Source: Clavelina lepadiformis (lineage: Eukaryota; Chordata; Ascidiacea; Aplousobranchia; Clavelinidae). From it: a DNA stretch of 64,000 nucleotides. Shown in pieces: positions 48,351 to 60,349 of this stretch. Each line of letters begins with the position of its first letter. The first letter of the stretch is position 1. The DNA lies in the NCBI RefSeq assembly GCF_947623445.1, contig NC_135247.1:374501-438500 (forward strand), written 5' to 3'. The notes under the pieces were generated by a model. That model worked only from the letters and a program-made list of their open reading frames with translations, had not been told where the DNA came from and made no database searches. The translations under genes were made by a program, and so were the position numbers.

Positions 48351-50078
48351 GTGTGCCACACTTTCTCTAGATTTTCATTATATTTAGCAATGTGTATGCT
48401 GACAGTTCGCAACCAGTACGATTACGACAAAGACGTCAAACCAACAGCAAACTCTAAAAAAATGAGACACTGTGCTCTTGTTCAGCTGAACAGAATGGCT
48501 ATATTCAATATTAGAAGTATCATGTTGGCGTTGCATTTTTTGTCGCATTTATCCGGCGCACAGAAAGCAAACTTTCCAGTAGGGTCTTCACATCGATTTA
48601 TGTTAAATATATTTGCAAGAAAAACTAGTTGTTAGACTCCCAATTTAAAATAAAAAACAACGAATTGAGGTTTCAGTGCACACCATCACGCCAAATTTAT
48701 GTCTTTGCACAAACAATTTCTCAACGAAAAATGCCATACTTTTCAGGTAGGCTTGGTAGTGGCATTTTCATTAGAGTTTACAAGGCTGCTATAACTGATC
48801 CAACTAGAAAGTAAGGCAGTTTGGCAAACGCACCGCATAGAATGTACATTGTCGTCCATGCAGCTGTCACACTTTTCACTATTACGTAGCAACTAGGCTC
48901 GTCTGCCCCCTGATACCATCCAAAGACATGTGGTTTACTCTCACCTCAGTAATTATTATCAGCGGTCGAGTATGTACACTAATAAGCTGCTTTATAGTTT
49001 TGGTGCCTTCTTAAGGGGGCAGCAGCAAGCGAGAAGCTGCACTACTTCCCTTACCATGAGCATGGTCATCGAGATTTGACTGTAGGGATTTCTGGCTAGT
49101 TGTGTCGAGAGAGATAAGTGCTTTGGATGAGCAACAGGAGAGAGTGGGAGGGGGACCGCGCTTTTGTCTCGATCGTATTACAACGTTCTAGTACAACCAG
49201 GCTGACATACATAAAATGTGGTGTAGGAATTCATCGCTACTATTATCTTGGGTTTTACGTAAGACCCAGCGTTGATAGGGTTGAATGCATCAGCGCTGAA
49301 TGCCCAGCATTGTTAGCTCCCAGCCTATAGTTTTCCACAAGCACAATCTTGGTGTTAAGGTCTAACTTTATAAATATTTTAGATATAATGCGCAATTCAT
49401 CATCACATCATATTTGAATATTCTCCAGAAAATAAGATAATATCGAACGCCTTTAACTGGCCCACCTCCATGAAACGGTACTTTTCACTTTTTAGCATCA
49501 GAGACCGTTAGAGCAAATTGTCACACTGTCACACAGACAGAATGGGCCTAATAAACAGGACAGGAAAAAATCAAGTAAAAAATAATTTGCGTGATGGCAT
49601 GCACTGAAGTTTTAATTCTTTGTTTATTTATTCTAAATTGGCGTTTAAACAACTAGCTTTCTTTTTTGTTTATTATAAATCGGCATGAAGATACAAAAAA
49701 TCCTGCGTGCACAAAGATCAATCTCCAGCGTAATGATCCATTGTTTGAAACTCAGCAAACTATTTCCATGTTTCAAATGCTAGCTATTATACGGATATAT
49801 AAAGAATACAACTTTCCCCAAGTAAATTAAGGGATATACAAATTTTAATCAATTTGCACAGTTTATGCCACATTTAGAAATTTCACTATTAAAATCACCA
49901 TTAATGGAGACCCGGTAGTAAGCAAGATTTCTTACTTGTTCCATCGCAATTCCTTCTTCCACAAGTGGAGTGTACCCAATTTCATCTCTTTTAGCCTCCA
50001 TTTTTTTTTTATTGTTACAACAGTAAGATGACGACCAAAGACCTTAGCCTGCAATAAAGTAAAGTGTGACTTCTTGTG
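48351..50078. other. spacer, probably intron 1 of the PLAC8-like gene, with suspected repeat DNA
   Basis: No supported coding exon apart from the possible micro-exon at 49936-49944. The segment 48846-49330 has a composition unlike its surroundings and may be an interspersed repeat fragment, but only one copy is in the window so this cannot be shown. Confidence 0.35.
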
Positions 50079-50086
50079 GTTGTAGC

Positions 50087-51765
50087 CAGGGCTTTGGAGC
50101 CGCAGCCCGGAGCCGTGCCTTTTCAACGGAGCTGGAGCCGGAGCTCTACTTGAAATTCAAATGGAGCTGGAGCAGGAGCTGGAGCCAGTTGTTTGAAAAA
50201 TTGCTCCGGCTCCGATGTATTTCATAAGTTGCTATGCTACTAGCCTACTATTATAGGCTGAATTCACAAAATTTAAAAGCAACCTTTCACAAAATTAAGA
50301 ATTGTTACTGCTTTAGCACCACCTTTTCTAGCTAACTCAGGTTGCTGGGGATTTGACAGCAGAGCAGTCACACTCACATGTTCGTAGCTGTTACCAATGG
50401 TACTGCCTACTGACTGACTGATTTGATAGTTTTCACTGAGGTTTTTAGATTGAAAGTACCGTAGTTCCTTTAGCCAGTGATGCAGCAGGAAAGTTGTGGA
50501 TATTACCTTTGTTTAGTTTATGCTAATCCATCCTTTTAGGGCACTAAAAGATTTTAATTCTGTACTAACGATATGAGTAAGAAAAGCCAGAAATCTTCCG
50601 GGTTATATTTGTCAAATTGAAAAAAATGAAGAAATTTGTGCAGCCAAATTAGGATTAAAAATGTTCAATTTGAAACGTCACATAGAACGGCATCACCCTG
50701 ATATTTTCAAAACTGTTCTTGAAGAAGAGCAACCAAAGAACATCCACTGTATCCATTGTATCACTGTCTGATGGTCAATGGAACGAAGTAAAACAGCTGG
50801 AAGAGTTGCTTCGCCATCCTTTCGTCACAACCAAAAAACTGCAAGCTTCCGATTTGACACCAGGGTCATTTTTCAAAGAATGGAAAAAACTACTTTTCCA
50901 GTTTTCTCATATTGGTGGCAATTTGGCTGATGCCATAAGAACATCCATGGAGCGTCGTGAGCAGGCGCTTTTCGCCAATGATGTTCTGTTGGCAGCAGTA
51001 TATGTTGACCCGATGTACAGGGTAATATTGAATGATGAGCAACATTCAAAAGGGAAAGCTACTTTACTCGAAATTGCTCTGTCTATGAAGGATCATGAAG
51101 AAAGGAGATTAGGTAAAAATCTGTCACAAGGTGGAAATCAAACCAACGTGGGAGAATCAGCAAACTTTTCACCCACCTCAGAAGATGAGGACTTTGAAAA
51201 AATTCTAGATCGGCAGGCAAAACGTCGCAATATTGCAGCAGAAGCTACAGATGGAAGTGCACTTCAAAGGTATAAAATGGACGTTACCAATGCATTATCC
51301 AATATGGAAAATATTGATAGGTCCTCAAAAGTGGCTGTCATGGATGCAATTTCCATGTACCCAGATATTCTGCAAAAAGTGGCGTACTCAGTTACAGCTT
51401 TGCCACCAACACAAGTGAGTGTGGAGAGACTTTTCTCCGCATTGCGCATCATTCACTCTGATTTAAGATGCTCGATTAAAGAAGACTTGACAGAGGCAAT
51501 ATTATTTCTTCGCACGAATGGTTTTTGAGCTTCTTTGTGCAGAAATAAATGTTTTGTGTTCATTGATTGTGTTGTTTTGTTTGTGATTATTTTTAAATGC
51601 TAGATATTCCTAATTGAGCGTTCATCCTTAAAACTCAGTTTTTGACGTAATGGAGCCGGAGCAGTGGTTTTAATGAGCCCCGGAGCTGGAGCTAATTTAT
51701 AATAAAAGAGGGCTCCGGAGCTGGAGCTGGAGCAATTTAATATTTATGCCTGCTCCAAAGCCCTG
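50087..51765 (+). mobile_element. internally deleted hAT transposon (1,679 bp) with perfect 8-bp target duplication
   Basis: The ends CAGGGCTTTGGAGC and GCTCCAAAGCCCTG form inverted repeats, extended internally by several GGAGCTGGAGC/GCTCCGG sub-terminal motifs on both sides. The 8-bp duplication GTTGTAGC is perfect (50079-50086 and 51766-51773). Inside is a remnant of a BED zinc finger (LKRHIERHHPDIF, around 50665-50710) and then, after a frame break, the C-terminal part of a hAT transposase. The conserved TSD implies a fairly young insertion; it cannot encode a complete transposase, so it would rely on one from elsewhere. Confidence 0.92.
50719..51528 (+). pseudogene. truncated hAT-family transposase (C-terminal part)
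   Basis: A 269-codon open frame ends with the hAT dimerisation region: YPDILQKVAYSVTALPPT, then VSVERLFSALRIIHSDLR and an LFLR tail. Full hAT transposases are about 600-700 aa with an N-terminal BED finger and an RNase-H-like catalytic core. Here the finger lies just upstream in a different frame and most of the catalytic core is absent, so the protein would be inactive. The long intact C-terminal frame may simply reflect youth of the insertion. No host role is implied. Confidence 0.85.
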
Positions 51766-51773
51766 GTTGTAGC

Positions 51774-53044
51774 AAGCAAGTGCAAATATTGTATCAGCTG
51801 CAATCCAATCAAAAGTATTGAACATAGATATCCAAGTCTCAACAAAAAGCGATAAAGAGCCCATTTAAAGATTGGCGGTTGGATTACAAGATTTTTTATG
51901 CAAAAGCTGATTTAGCTTTTTTGGGTTTTATTGAAGTTACATCTAAATTAGACAATAAATTGAGGTCACTAAGCTTATATTACATAATTTATGTTAAGAT
52001 AGCAAGAGTAACTTTGAACGCCTAAGATTTTTTCCGTTGAATTAGTCACAGCCAGTAAAAGAAAATACATCTTCAATTTATGTGAATGCTGGCTCTCTTT
52101 TACAAAATATACTTGTTTCGATGATAAAACCCTAAATACATTACTAGTTGTAACCTGAAGCTATAAACGTATTCATGATTGTTTAGAAATTCTCAGTTTT
52201 CACGAGATTGTCACGTGGGATATTGCAGGAGGGCATGCGGGTTTGCAGATCTTTTGATTTGCCGGATATTCTAAGATAAATGACTGGTTTTGTCCTACGT
52301 TCAAGATGGTGACTAGCTGAGAGCTCGTATTGGTCAACTTATTATTAGGTTTTAAGATACCTGCAGGTTAGTTTAGTAAATAGCCTAACCCGATGGTGAG
52401 ACGTTTGGTTTATTGGTTGTCTAATTGCATGTTTAAGTCTATGGATCAAAAATTCGTGTTTTTCGAAATAACTGGTCAAAAAAATAAGTTGCGTTCAATT
52501 TCAGTAGCGCAGAATAGCAAACATAAGCTAGGACTGAATATGACGGAAAACCAAAAGACAGGTTGTACAGCTTTCAACTCGGATGGCTGTGAACGTACGG
52601 GGATAAAGTTATCAGCGCACCATCACCATGCGTGCTACTAAGAGTCTAAGACAGCAAAGTTGTCGTTTATTTCAAAAATATATTTTAAATAACAACTGTT
52701 GTGATCTTTTAAGCAGCGGAAAGGTTGGAAATATTCAAGTTTTAATGAAAATTAATGCAGCTAACGATGTCATAGAGATGCAGCACGCAACAATCAATAT
52801 AATAAAATCTATGCTTGAAACCAAAACACTGGAAAAGTTTTGAAACACTTTAAAGACAATTTTCAAGGACAACATCGTCCAACAGGTTTTAGCAAAAGAT
52901 AAAATAACATTTCGGAAATATTTTGGTTAAACAAAAAAGGAATATTCGACAGAACAATTAAGATATCGCATCGAAAAAATGAAATAAATACAAAACAAAA
53001 ACCATAGAAGAATATTAACACTAATTCATATCCATTTCATGTCG
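51774..53044. other. AT-rich spacer
   Basis: I see no supported gene. Short frames at 52393-52641 and 52628-52843 have no motifs and no splice context. Confidence 0.5.
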
Positions 53045-53270
53045 CTAGCAAGTTGTCGCGTTTTTATTATGACGTAAGTAGCGATTTAGGGGTAAGCTTT
53101 TTGATCTGTGGGCACGTGACCTCTCTTGATCGAGTAAATTTTTGTTTTGATTATTTTCAAGGTCCTTCCTGATTGGTCGGTTATCAGATGATTGATTGCT
53201 GATTGGTTCAGATTCTTCATGATCTTCTGAAGTCTCCAATTTGGTTTCATCGGTAGTCGGTGATTGTTGG
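53045..53270 (-). CDS. candidate terminal exon, polar/acidic then basic tail, unassigned
   Basis: A 226-base minus-strand open segment has an acceptor (atatttag before 53270) and ends at a stop at 53045. It needs an upstream exon ending in phase 2. It encodes a polar stretch (TSEDHEESEPISNQSSDN) and a basic end. The middle exon of the coiled-coil gene at 53954-54033 ends in exactly that phase, so this could be its alternative last exon; or it may belong to nothing. Confidence 0.25.
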
Positions 53271-53721
53271 CTAAATATAATGAACCAAGTTAGCTCCGAA
53301 GGCGATCACATTAAGCACATTTGTATGATTTCGATGTGGGCATTGTACAACTTTACTTGATTTGTGTCGCAAAGCAAACCTGTTACCTGTTTGCATAAGG
53401 ACGGTTCGCCTTCCCGGCGTGAGTAACACTTAATTCAAGTTTTAAGTAAACTTTTAATCATTAACAACTGTTGGGCTCGTTTCTTATTAACGACCATTCT
53501 TGCTTGTGGCAAGAAAGTAAATTTTAGGAGAATAAACAAACAGCCTTTGTTACGTAACTATGCTCACCTTAACGCCATCAATCCTGACAAAAGTTTACGG
53601 TTTGCCGTCGCGAGTTTCGCTGAAAATGACAAGTAGCTTTAAAGATAATTCGTTTGAACAATGATAAAACAAACGTGAAATCTTAGCAGCATCTATAACT
53701 TCTCGTGGAAAGCAAATGTGT

Positions 53722-54172
53722 TCAAAAACCTATTTTTCGTTTTTGCTCCTTCATCGCCTTCGCTTGTTTCTCGAATCTTCTTTCAATCTCATCTCGTTCA
53801 GCTTTTAACCTCGCTTCCAAAACCATTAAACTCGACTCAATTTCACGGAGTTGTTTCGCTTTATCACTTGCTGACGTCATGTATCTGTAACACTTACGTC
53901 GTAAATCGTATTTTGATTGAGGAAGAGTTTAAATGGGGTCAAACCCTTCCCACCTGCTCTTCCACATCCGAGCTTCTTGTGCGGCCTGCATGTATCTTGC
54001 GTGGGTAGAAGCTGAACTTGAATGACCTTCCATCTGCAAAAAGACGACTCAGTTGGCGCAAAGACGCGGTTAAGGTCGCATAAACACAGCATATCCTGAC
54101 CTGTCCATTTGCCTCCTGTTCGAGTGACTCTTCTATGACGTCACTTTGACTTTGTACTGGCACTTCCGTCAT
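53722..54172 (-). CDS. small coiled-coil protein, unidentified (three exons, 104 aa)
   Basis: Exons: 54101-54172 (start ATG at 54172-54170), 53954-54033, 53722-53884 (stop TGA). Phases agree at both junctions. The N-terminus is acidic (SDVIEESLEQEANGQ); the middle contains HARYMQAAQEARMWKSRYM; the last exon encodes about 45 residues of heptad-like charged helix (LREIESSLMVLEARLKAERD). I do not recognise the family. The frame stays open upstream of the chosen ATG to another ATG at 54232; the downstream one was chosen because of its AAAATGA context. The gene is divergent from ORC1, with starts about 1.1 kb apart. Confidence 0.6.
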
Positions 54173-54644
54173 TTTAACAAAGTTTTCCACTACTCGAATT
54201 GCTTGGTGACCGCTTGTGCGCTGATGACCCACACAACTTGGTCTCCGACAAACTTATGAATTAATCGAGTCTTAAACAAGAACTCATTCTTGTAAAAACA
54301 TCAGACTTAGACCGACCGCTGACCTCAGATAAATAATATAAGCTGACCCAGTCGATCGCAATTGTAATAACAAACCCTTAATACAGACTCGCTTGTAACA
54401 TTGCTTATTGGAACGCCCAGTCAAGCGTGTTATGATCTCTTTGCTGGGAGAGAGAAAGAAACTCGGTCACGCCTTTTGTCTTGTTGAAGCCCATTGTAAA
54501 TGGCGTCCTTATTAACTACTAGAGTCATGAGAACCCATCACAATTGAAGTCGAAAGCGTATTTCGAGTCTTTTGTACCGTATCTTGCCTGTGTGACGACA
54601 TAATCGTTTCTCTCATAGGTATTTTTAAAGTGTTTATTATTAAA

Positions 54645-54658
54645 TTTGACGGGAAGCG
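54645..54658 (+). promoter_or_regulatory. E2F-like box 1 upstream of ORC1
   Basis: TTTGACGGGAAGCG. Its reverse complement carries TTCCCGTCAAA, one base from the E2F-type core TTCCCGCC/TTCCCGC. ORC1 genes of animals are known E2F targets. The match is imperfect, so this is a suggestion. Confidence 0.3.
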
Positions 54659-54785
54659 ATCGATTACAAAAAGCAATTTAAATGGGCGTCACACCAAAGT
54701 AAACACTGCTCTAATTCACAACCATTTAGCACACGTCAGTTATTGGGAGTGTTTTAGTCACAGCCATCTATCGAACTACATTTAG

Positions 54786-54799
54786 TTTGACGGGAAACG
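54786..54799 (+). promoter_or_regulatory. E2F-like box 2 upstream of ORC1
   Basis: TTTGACGGGAAACG, 13 of 14 bases the same as box 1, in the same orientation and 141 bases downstream of it. Repetition of a rare 14-mer in a cell-cycle gene's upstream region is the main support. Confidence 0.3.
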
Positions 54800-55257
54800 T
54801 GTTGGCCACAGCCATAGCTGGAAACTCCAACCTACCAAATTGTGGCAACTTTTAAACACTTCTCTAGGCTGTGCTATCGTATTTTTGGAAATGGCATAAA
54901 CTTTTTCTGACCGAAAACCTCTTCAAAGAAGTAAAAAAGCAAAATTGGTCAAGTATTATTAAAACAAAAAAACGTTAAAGTTGCTTCTCTTTAATTTTTT
55001 GCCATCTATTACGATTTGAAGTCTAACTTTTATTCGAAAAGGCTTTGTGGGGGAGTCCCTTTATCGAAAGTCATTTTGTTGTTAGAAACAGCCCCAAAAC
55101 GTGTGTTGGCTGGTGTTAGAAGATGTCTGTATGTGGGGTAAAGCAGTTGTGGTGTCACTATTTATAACTTGGTACCTGTAGAAGAACTTAACTGAGGAAT
55201 AATTTTGTGTTGTTTGTGCCGCTTTACGTTGAAACTTTCAGGAAATTCTGCGAGATC

Positions 55258-58200
55258 ATGAGTAAAGTTAGAAAGTCATCCCGCAATAAAGGTAGGCTCG
55301 GGTTATGTTTGCTTTAGTTATAATGAAGCCCAGTCATTTTGGTTCGAACATAACTAATCTATTATTTGACCAACCTGGTATTTGAGGTCATTAACATGAG
55401 CTGGTGTATGGTAAGTGAAATCTGTTCACTTAATTCAAGTTTATGTTTATTCTTAGAACAAGTGAAGAAAGAGACTGCGGCGCAAAAAAATCAACCTGCT
55501 GCTTTTGACGAGGTGAAGTGAAATAACATGATAAGATTATCTGGTGTCTTGGTTTGTTACATTTCCTTCATGGCATTGACCTGTTGCAGGAGAGTGACGT
55601 TGTATACAGCTGGGAGAAAAGTTCAGAAATAACCAACTCACATGAAATAAAGAAGTTTAAGTCTCTCATAAACACCGACTCGAAAAGTCTCAGGTGCTGG
55701 TACATAAGACTGAGAAACCCAAAAATTTTTGCTAATTTAGGCCAACACTTAAGTTCAATACAAATTGTGACGTAAAATTTACTGGACTTTAGGACTTTAT
55801 TTTATGTGGGATGTGTTTAGATTATATCGTACCATCGTGTTGACCAACTTGGACACGTCTGCACATTTAAAAGTTTCAGTTGGTGATGGAGTGCATATCG
55901 CCAGTGAAGATGGTGATAATGACTTCTATATTGCCAGGGTGGAAGCGATGTATGCGAGTGGTATGTAAAGCACATTTTGACGTTGTGTTTAACTTAAAAT
56001 ACATCATTCATGGCTTTGCTTTATCATCGCTTCTTGTTTAGGACCGAAGTCAAGCGACATGAGTGCAATTGTGTCCTGGTATTTCAAAGCAACTGAGATT
56101 CCAAAATCAAAACTTCCAAAGCAGTTGTTGCCAAATGAGGTAACAAAATAACTCTTGTGCTTTCCACAGATGCTTGGAACTATATGTAACAGATTTCTAT
56201 GGATGATTTATGTTCATCTGCAGGTATTTCTATGCACAGCGAAAGCAGAAATGGATGTTGACGCAGAAACCATCATCAACAAATGTCACATAAGCAACAC
56301 ACCAATGCAACAAAATGGTCAGAAAAGTTGTTTAAGTTGTCTTTAAGATTTTATGCTTTCAACCCTGAATTAATTGGTGATGTCACAGATGAAAAGACAG
56401 AAAGATTCTATTTTTGTGGAAAATCGTTTAATGGAAAACGCTTCAAGAATATCAAAGAAGATCGATCTGGCTCACCGGCGCCACCACCAGAAAAGAAAGA
56501 AACGCATTGTCATGGCAACAAAAGTAAAAGAAATTGTTTATTACATTCATCTATTCCATCGTTAACTGATGATGTTCTTGTTCAGTTTCGAAGAAATCTG
56601 ATTATGTCGTCAAGACGACAATGACATCACCAGTATCAGCTTCAAGTGTAGGAATGTTTGACGTTAGTTCCGCTGCCATGGACATCTTACATAACGATAA
56701 TGACTCAGGTATGATTATATCGGGCAGTTGATACAATCTTTAAACATGTCAACGTGTTGATCGCATAGAAATATAACTATTTTTAGATGCAGCGACATCT
56801 AGTGATGAAGAGAACGAGCTGGAGGTACGCTATTTTGTCGGCGAATATATTTTGAAAATACTCATAATTTTGTCATGATTTCAGAAACCTCAGCTTCCAA
56901 CGATGATGGGATCTGATGAAGTTAAAGAAGTTGCTCCGCTGAGGGTTGACAAGAGGTCGTTGAATGTTCTTTCCAAGAAGACTTTAGTTGTAACGATGAG
57001 AAAAATGAATCTTGCAACTCCCCTGCCTGGCAAAGAAAACCAACCTCCAGACATGGTTCGGAGATCATCGCGTTTGTCGGATAAAAAATTGGGTAAGTTT
57101 GAATTTTCTCACAACTCACTGTAAAAGGATGGTTCGTAACTAATCGTTCTTTCTCTCCAGTGCTTCCATTGAAAATTCAACAGACTGTAAAATTATCCGA
57201 TTATGACTCTGATGACCTATCCGATGACCTAAATGATATTGATGCAGTGAGCGAAAGTAGCGATGACGTCACCAGCGAGGATGATACTGGTGATGATGTC
57301 ACTGATGAAGAATCAGGTACCATCGGGACAGAGCCAGTGATGACGTCACAGCGAAATGACTTTAAATTTTTTGTTAGACGAAAGATTGGCCAAAAGGCCA
57401 AAAAGGGGAAAAAACATGACGTCAAAAGCGCGACAACTCCGCCAAAGAAATGACGTCACATCGTTTGTAACTAAAACACGGAAGGTGACCGCAACTTAGC
57501 GATCTTGTCGCTTTAATTTAAATGAATGGCTCAGGCCACAACCTGGTTGTTTCACAGAAGCGCTCCCCGCACATCCAACCTCGGAAAACTCCCCTAAAGG
57601 CGGCATCAACCAGATTTGAAAAAGCGCGGGAAAACCTCCACGTATCAGCGGTGCCCGATGCCCTGCCTTGCCGAGAGAATGAATTCCAAACGATCTACTC
57701 CTTCATTGAGGGCAAGATAAGCTCGGGGACCGGAGGGTAAATGACGTGTGACGTGACGCCCCCCGAACCCAATAATGGCGATTTCTAACCGAGAACCTGA
57801 CCCTAGGTGCATGTACATCAGCGGGGTGCCTGGGACCGGGAAAACAGCGACCATGACGGAGGTTCTCTCCTCCCTACAACGCGCGGTTGATGACGACGGC
57901 CTCGAAGCATTCGATTATGTTGAAATAAACGGCATGAGACTTACAGAACCGCATCAGGCTTACGTCAGCATACTAAAGGTAAGGCGAGTTGATTTTGTGA
58001 TGTAACAATGCACTTAGTGACGGACGTTCGTTTACAGCAACTGACTGGCACGAAGGCGACTGCCGACCACGCAGCGCAGCTTCTCACCAAACATTTCAAC
58101 CAGAGGGGAAAGAAGACGACCTTACTTGTGGTCGATGAACTTGATCTCTTGTGGACCAAGAAACAGGTGAATCACCCAATGTGAAACTCCGATTATGTGA

Positions 58201-59452
58201 TTTTCATGTTTAGCATTCTTATTTTGCAGGACGTGATGTACCACATCTTTGATTGGCCATCGCATCGTCACGCTCGACTGATTGTGGTTGCCATTGCCAA
58301 CACGATGGACCTCCCGGAGCGATTGATGATGAACCGAGTGTCGAGTAGACTCGGCCTCACCAGACTCTCATTTCTTCCTTACACCTTCAAGCAGGTTGGA
58401 GTTGCCACGCACTGCGGTTGTTTGAATTTATCGACCATTTTCTCTGGCTCGCAATTATTTGTAGGGTCAGTTTTATGGCCTTAGCCTCACACAACAAACT
58501 GAAAACTTTACCCATCGCCATTTTTTGATTCAAATTAATTTTTTTCCGGCCTACCTTCGACAGCGGAGTGCATGAGCTGACTTCGGTGGATCACGGAGTT
58601 TGCCGCTGCCTTAAGTTTATTAATAACACTTGGCGCCGCTTATAGTCGATGAAATAAACAAAATTGCAGTTGTGACATTTCCTCCCTCAGCTGCAAGAGA
58701 TCATCACAACCAGGTTGAGGGGACTGGAGGCATTTGATGCCGACGCCGTCCAACTGGTGGCGAGGAAGGTTGCAGCAGTGTCTGGGGATGCGAGAAGATG
58801 TCTGGATGTTTGCAGAAGAGCGATTGAGATTGCTGAGAAGGACAAAAGGTGAGAGCCGGTGATGAGGTCGCGATGGAGTGTTTACTGACTTGCTCTTTCA
58901 CATCTAGGAGCACGAAGGCGTCCGCCTCGATCGAGCACGTCCACACGAGTCTGCAGGAGATGTTCGCCTCGCCCATGGTCAAGTTGATCAGGTGAGCGCA
59001 CGACTGCTTCGTGAAGCAAACCTCACTGACCTCAAACCTCGCACTTTAAACATGAACTTGACATCACGCCGTTACAGACACAGTTCGACCCATGAGAAGA
59101 TCTTCCTCCGGTCAGTCGTCGCCGAGTTCAGGAGATCCGGCCTGGAGGAAGCCACCGTCGGATTGGTTCTCCAGCATCACGTGGCTCTGGCCAAACTCGA
59201 AGGGCTTCCCCCGCCCAATGTGACGTCACTAATCAAGGTAGGTGGCTTGGTAACCACAACAGCATTGCACCCATGGGCGTAGTCAATTGAGCGGCAGATC
59301 ACCAATTTTTACCACGTGTGTAGGTCTGCAACCAACTTGCCGCATCCAGAGTTGTTCTGCTGGAGATGGGGCGCCACGACATCTACGCAAGGATTCGACT
59401 CAACGTGAGCGTTGATGACGTTTTATTTGCGCTCAGTGACTACGCTTCCTGA
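55258..59452 (+). CDS. ORC1: origin recognition complex subunit 1 (19 exons, about 794 aa)
   Basis: Exons: 55258-55291, 55457-55512, 55590-55693, 55821-55960, 56042-56139, 56224-56317, 56389-56523, 56586-56708, 56787-56824, 56885-57092, 57161-57316, 57535-57736, 57807-57978, 58038-58166, 58230-58394, 58691-58848, 58908-58991, 59078-59237, 59324-59452. ORC1 is the largest ORC subunit; with ATP it binds replication origins and loads MCM2-7 with CDC6. The N-terminal BAH domain (about residues 30-190, VDAETIINK near its end) reads histone marks; a disordered acidic/basic linker follows; the AAA+ core has Walker A GVPGTGKT, Walker B VVDELD, sensor 1 AIANTMD and sensor 2 GDARRCLD; the C-terminus is winged-helix. 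Human ORC1 has 861 aa; the linker is shorter here. The end of the eleventh exon is uncertain (a later donor could add linker residues). Confidence 0.93.
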
Positions 59453-60349
59453 CCTCATTGATACCGATGAACAGACGCGATGTTATTGTTGTGAAATTTA
59501 TTCCGAAACTGCCAAAATGAGTCCAACAGTGTTTGTTTTGTTACCGCATTAAACTGACGTTGAAATCACTGAAATTATTGCCGGGAACAAAAACGTTCAT
59601 TTGCAAAGAAAACACTGGAAATGACGTCATAGACACACGAAGACGAAAACACAGAAATATCCGAAACGGGGTGACAATGGATCCTAACGAGCCAGACTCG
59701 ACTCATATCGGGTCCAAAATAGTTCTGTGCAAAAACAGCCCCTGCAGTTATGACATAACAGTACGCGTGTGACGTACTTGCATAGGGGGGTGGTTGACAT
59801 TCAGCGAGTCAGGTTGAAGGATACACATAATTGTGACGAAATAATAATACAAAAAACCACATGTTCATGACGTCATATTCGGCACATGTGAAATTAAACT
59901 ACCGCGACTTCGCTGAAAATTTTTTTCTTTTTTTTTTAAATATTTTGAAAGGTTTGTTGGGAAAATCAGCCACAGTTTAAACTAGGTTGCCCTGGCAACC
60001 GTGTGTAACAATAGGTGTGACGTCATCGTATACAGAGGTGACGCATCAATCAAAAGCCAGCACCTTGTCATTATGATGTCATAAGCACCCAACCGGAAGC
60101 TACCCCGTAGTCGGGCAAAGAAAACAAAAAATTTTTAAATAAACATAGTAGCATATTGAAGTAGCGGCGCGTAGTTCGCTGTGACAACACAGTGTTGTAC
60201 CGGGAGCCACTGTGAGAACATAATCAAACTAAAACGAAAGCTTGTTTCCGATGACGTAATTCGTCCGAGGAGGGGAATCACCGATGTCCGGGTCAAGGGA
60301 AAACAGAATTAGCAAAGACAGAACCGTGCTCGGGGCACGTAAGCCGCTA
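59453..60349. other. convergent 3' spacer between ORC1 and LARP4
   Basis: It should contain both 3' UTRs. A frame at 59533-59772 has no family resemblance. TGACGTCA occurs near 59622, 59868 and 60017. I could not assign polyadenylation signals confidently. Confidence 0.5.

Larger units (their letters stand above)
54173..55257. other. divergent promoter region between the coiled-coil gene and ORC1
   Basis: No coding exon. It contains two matching TTTGACGGGAA(A/G)CG boxes, described separately, and otherwise unremarkable AT-rich sequence. ORC1 transcription probably starts in the right half. Confidence 0.5.

Noticed and set aside
56224-56523. Apparent frameshift in the ORC1 BAH domain
   Set aside because: Two overlapping frames suggested a break, but a 71-bp GT-AG intron (56318-56388) joins them in phase, keeping the AETII...EKTERF order seen in ORC1 proteins.
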